Source of the DNA: JAAFIP01 sp031428975
GTDB lineage: Bacteria; Pseudomonadota; Gammaproteobacteria; Burkholderiales; Burkholderiaceae_C
Length of the DNA stretch: 26,696 nt
Reading direction: 5' to 3'
Assembly: GCA_031428975.1 (NCBI GenBank)
Contig: JANOYR010000160.1
Coordinates: 1-26,696 of the forward strand
Shown here: positions 24,678-26,696 of the stretch, in pieces
How the letters are laid out: each line of letters begins with the position of its first letter
Numbering within the stretch: position 1 is the stretch's first letter
Notes under the pieces: generated by a model
Seen by the model: the letters and a program-made list of their open reading frames with translations, nothing else
The model's database searches: none
What the model was told of the DNA's origin: nothing
Position numbers and translations under genes: made by a program

Positions 24678-26537
24678 CTATTTCCTTGCGCTGCCTGCGC
24701 CGCCAAAGATGCTCTCGCGTGTCGCCGCGTCTAGGTCGCTCAGCGCCCACTGGAAGGCTGATTTACCTGCTGTGGGGGTGTAGCCCATGCTCAGGGCGTA
24801 GATGCTGCCAAAACTGCTGGCTACGCCATTGGCGCTAAGCAACACGCTTGGCACGTCGCCAGCCTTCCAAGCCCTGCTCAGGCCTTGTATGCCTGTAAAG
24901 CCACCTATAGCATTGCTCACGTTGCTGAGCACGGCTACGTTTTGGCCACCGGTGTTCAAGACTATGTTGTTCGTGCCGTTTAAAACGCCTACCACTTTGC
25001 CCGCTGTGGTGGGGGAATGGGTGATGGTGTTGACATCTAGCAGGATGCTTGCGCCTAGGTTGAGGTTGTTCAAGGCGGAGGCCGATAGAACGATTTTGGG
25101 CACGGGGGCGGGTGCGGGTGCGGTGCCTGCACCGCCTGCCGTATCGGGCGCCGGCGCTTGGGGAGCAGCAGTTTCCGTGACGATGGTGGCAGGCGCTGGC
25201 GGGGGCGGGGGCGGGGGCGTGTCTTCGCCTAATACGGGTGGGGGCGCGGGAGGGGTGACGGGGGTGATGGTGTCTTCGTAGGATTCAGTCACCGGATTGT
25301 TCAGCCGCCGCCCAGTAGCAATCTCTACGCCTTGGGCATCATGCACCGACAAATCAAAGGTGTTGGCTATTGGGTTACCCGCATCATCTAGCGCTGGGGT
25401 GACTGTGGTGCTTTTGATGGTGCGCCTGTCGCTGTCTCTGTCAGTGGTGATGCTGACACCGTTACCTAGGGTGACTGTGGTGCGGGTGATTCCGCCGGGC
25501 ACTGTGTTGATGGTCACCGAAGGTTGACCCCAACCGGGGGTAGGGGTAGTGGGCATGCCCGGCGGGCTGGTGTCACCCGACGGGGGTGTGCCAAATAGCA
25601 CTTTGGTTTCTCCGTTAACACTGGTGGTCAACGTGCCATTGCCGCTGTCGTATTGGAGTTGGCCTGCGCTAAATGTTTGGTCGTTACCATCTGCTCCCAC
25701 AATGAATCCTGCGCCATCGGCACTTACCTGAAAGATGAGTTTGCCTGTGTTGAGGTTGAATACTTGCTGGGCTGTGCCGTTGGTGAAGGCTATGTTGCCG
25801 TTGGTGGCTAATGTGTAGTTGCTGCCGCTAGCTATCGGGATGCTTTCGGCGGTGCGCAGTTGGTAGCTTGACTCGCCAGTCGTGCTATTGGTGATAGATG
25901 CCATGCTGTAACCAGCTGAAGCACCTAAGTTATTCAAAGGGAATACTTCAATGTAATAATAAACCTCAGCTGCTGGGGGAGCTTGTTGCGTTAGAAAAGT
26001 TTTCTTGTTAGGTTGCGGCGCAAAATCAGATTGAGTATCTGCCTCAACATCAAAGCCACTAATTGGTTGTTCGCCATAGCCGTGTACACCGATTGCACGT
26101 CCAAGTGCTGGTGCATTCTGTACTGTCCATAGACCGCCAGACTCCCCATCACCTAACCGTGGATTAAAGAAACCATTTTGTGCTACGTTGGCATCACGCG
26201 AATCAGACATACTTTTTTGACCACGCGTAAAGTACATAACCATAAGGCCATCCCTTTCCTCCTCACGCATCGATCCCCAATCACTACTACTGATGTTCAG
26301 TGCTAAGCCTTGCTCGTTTGTCTTTGGGCTGAGGTAGAAGTCTTGCGCTTCTTTAATCATTAGGACTGCTAACTTAACAGTTAAGTCATTGCTGCTCGAC
26401 TTGTTTAAATCTTGAACCATATTTTGGTACTGGCCTTGATAACGAGGCCGCAATCCCAGCGGGTCGTTAGGGTTATTCGCAAAATAGGTGTCAAGCAACC
26501 GAACTCCAGTTGCAACTTTGATATTTAATACACCCAT
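24678..26537 (-). CDS. Long proline-linker protein, probably 5'-truncated surface protein
   Basis: This gene encodes 619 residues from the ATG at 26537. I do not recognise the family. The N-terminal 160 residues are helical (LDTYFANNPNDPLGLRPRY, VKLAVLMIKEAQDFYLSP). A Thr/Ser/Asn/Gly-rich beta region follows (about 190-440), then a proline linker with a run of seven prolines (about 441-500), and a C-terminal domain (IVLSASALNNLNLGASILLDV to the end). The composition is like secreted or surface proteins, yet there is no signal peptide. Directly upstream lies the end of a probable transposase frame. The likely reading is that an insertion removed the original 5' end. The first 600 bp also look AT-richer than the neighbourhood. 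It could be an inactive remnant or be expressed from the adjoining element. Confidence 0.6.
   Translation of the reverse strand: MGVLNIKVATGVRLLDTYFANNPNDPLGLRPRYQGQYQNMVQDLNKSSSNDLTVKLAVLMIKEAQDFYLSPKTNEQGLALNISSSDWGSMREEERDGLMVMYFTRGQKSMSDSRDANVAQNGFFNPRLGDGESGGLWTVQNAPALGRAIGVHGYGEQPISGFDVEADTQSDFAPQPNKKTFLTQQAPPAAEVYYYIEVFPLNNLGASAGYSMASITNSTTGESSYQLRTAESIPIASGSNYTLATNGNIAFTNGTAQQVFNLNTGKLIFQVSADGAGFIVGADGNDQTFSAGQLQYDSGNGTLTTSVNGETKVLFGTPPSGDTSPPGMPTTPTPGWGQPSVTINTVPGGITRTTVTLGNGVSITTDRDSDRRTIKSTTVTPALDDAGNPIANTFDLSVHDAQGVEIATGRRLNNPVTESYEDTITPVTPPAPPPVLGEDTPPPPPPPAPATIVTETAAPQAPAPDTAGGAGTAPAPAPVPKIVLSASALNNLNLGASILLDVNTITHSPTTAGKVVGVLNGTNNIVLNTGGQNVAVLSNVSNAIGGFTGIQGLSRAWKAGDVPSVLLSANGVASSFGSIYALSMGYTPTAGKSAFQWALSDLDAATRESIFGGAGSARK
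25201..25218. repeat. Three tandem GGGGGC hexamers coding for a proline run
   Basis: Three perfect copies of GGGGGC on the plus strand encode consecutive prolines in the linker of the gene on the minus strand. Six-base steps keep the frame, so copy-number slippage would change linker length by two prolines at a time. Confidence 0.7.
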
Positions 26538-26566
26538 ATCAATCGCAGCTGGGTTAATAACTGATG

Positions 26567-26696
26567 TTACGCAGCCCGCAGCAACTGAAGCTCAGCAAAC
26601 GCGATTTGCTGAGCTTTCATAAACATCTTGGCGCGTAGCGCAAAGTGATTGAGATGCAGCTTGAGTTTGAGGCACTCCAGTTTGAAGACTGCATAG
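26567..26696 (-). pseudogene. C-terminal end of a probable transposase (rest outside window)
   Basis: An open frame enters from the right edge and stops at TAA (26567-26569), giving 42 residues that include FKLECLKLKLHLNHFALRAK and IAFAELQLLRAA. The pattern resembles C-termini of some DDE transposases, but I cannot name the IS family and the catalytic part is outside the window, so intact or broken status is unknown. A 12-bp hairpin (26588-26616) lies within its coding end. No terminal inverted repeat can be defined. Confidence 0.45.
26588..26616. repeat. Perfect 12-bp hairpin at the end of the probable transposase frame
   Basis: AAGCTCAGCAAA at 26588-26599 and TTTGCTGAGCTT at 26605-26616 are exact reverse complements around a 5-nt loop. 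It may be a transcription-blocking structure at the insertion-element end, although it also encodes residues of the transposase-like frame. No strong T-run follows. Confidence 0.6.

Noticed and set aside
26538..26591. Lipobox-like VAAGC encoded in frame just upstream of the 619-residue protein
   Set aside because: No start codon precedes it before the in-frame stop at 26592-26594, there is no hydrophobic stretch, and it overlaps the transposase-like frame; probably coincidence.

Overview
The window looks like chromosomal DNA of a betaproteobacterium, most likely family Comamonadaceae in the Burkholderiales. This is an inference from protein style and gene order (smc-zipA-ligA, a FabI of E. 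coli type, yejABEF, and an nfeD/SPFH/DUF2237/DUF6172 run); no database search was possible. Most genes are ordinary housekeeping or transport genes. The accessory content is two toxin-antitoxin (TA) modules, a probable transposase remnant at the right edge, and a family of short interspersed repeats.

Layout. Positions 1-1932 (-) hold an exported alpha/beta hydrolase cut by the left edge. Positions 2094-2183 form a large inverted repeat behind ligA. Positions 2207-9046 (-) are smc, zipA and ligA (chromosome condensation, division, replication/repair). Positions 9164-10705 (-) encode a winged-helix/TPR regulator divergent from an unknown gene (10880-11566, +), with helically phased TTCA repeats between them. 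Positions 11549-17716 (-) are one tightly packed unit: Phd-type antitoxin, RelE-type toxin, then yejA-yejB-yejE-yejF, a peptide ABC importer. fabI follows (17802-18596, +), then a VapBC-like TA pair (18799-19487, +) and a small secreted His/Arg/Gly-rich protein (19643-19954, +). A large Orn/Lys/Arg decarboxylase (19973-22261, -) is divergent from nfeD, an SPFH/stomatin gene, DUF2237 and DUF6172 genes (22394-24470, +). tRNA-Ser(GGA) follows (24514-24603), then a long proline-linker protein (24678-26537, -) that appears 5'-truncated beside the end of a probable transposase gene (26567-26696, -).

The most unusual signal is a 44-nt interspersed element with at least five copies that align without gaps (3454-3497, 4291-4334, 12136-12179 on -, and 18684-18727, 19498-19541 on +). 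Eighteen of 44 positions are invariant in all five. Three copies lie inside protein-coding genes (two in ligA, one in yejF), all in the same orientation and reading frame as the host gene and free of stops. The other two are intergenic, contain stops in that frame, and sit as direct repeats on either side of the vapBC-like cassette. This resembles in principle the Rickettsia palindromic elements that reside in frame within genes, but the sequence family here is one I do not recognise.
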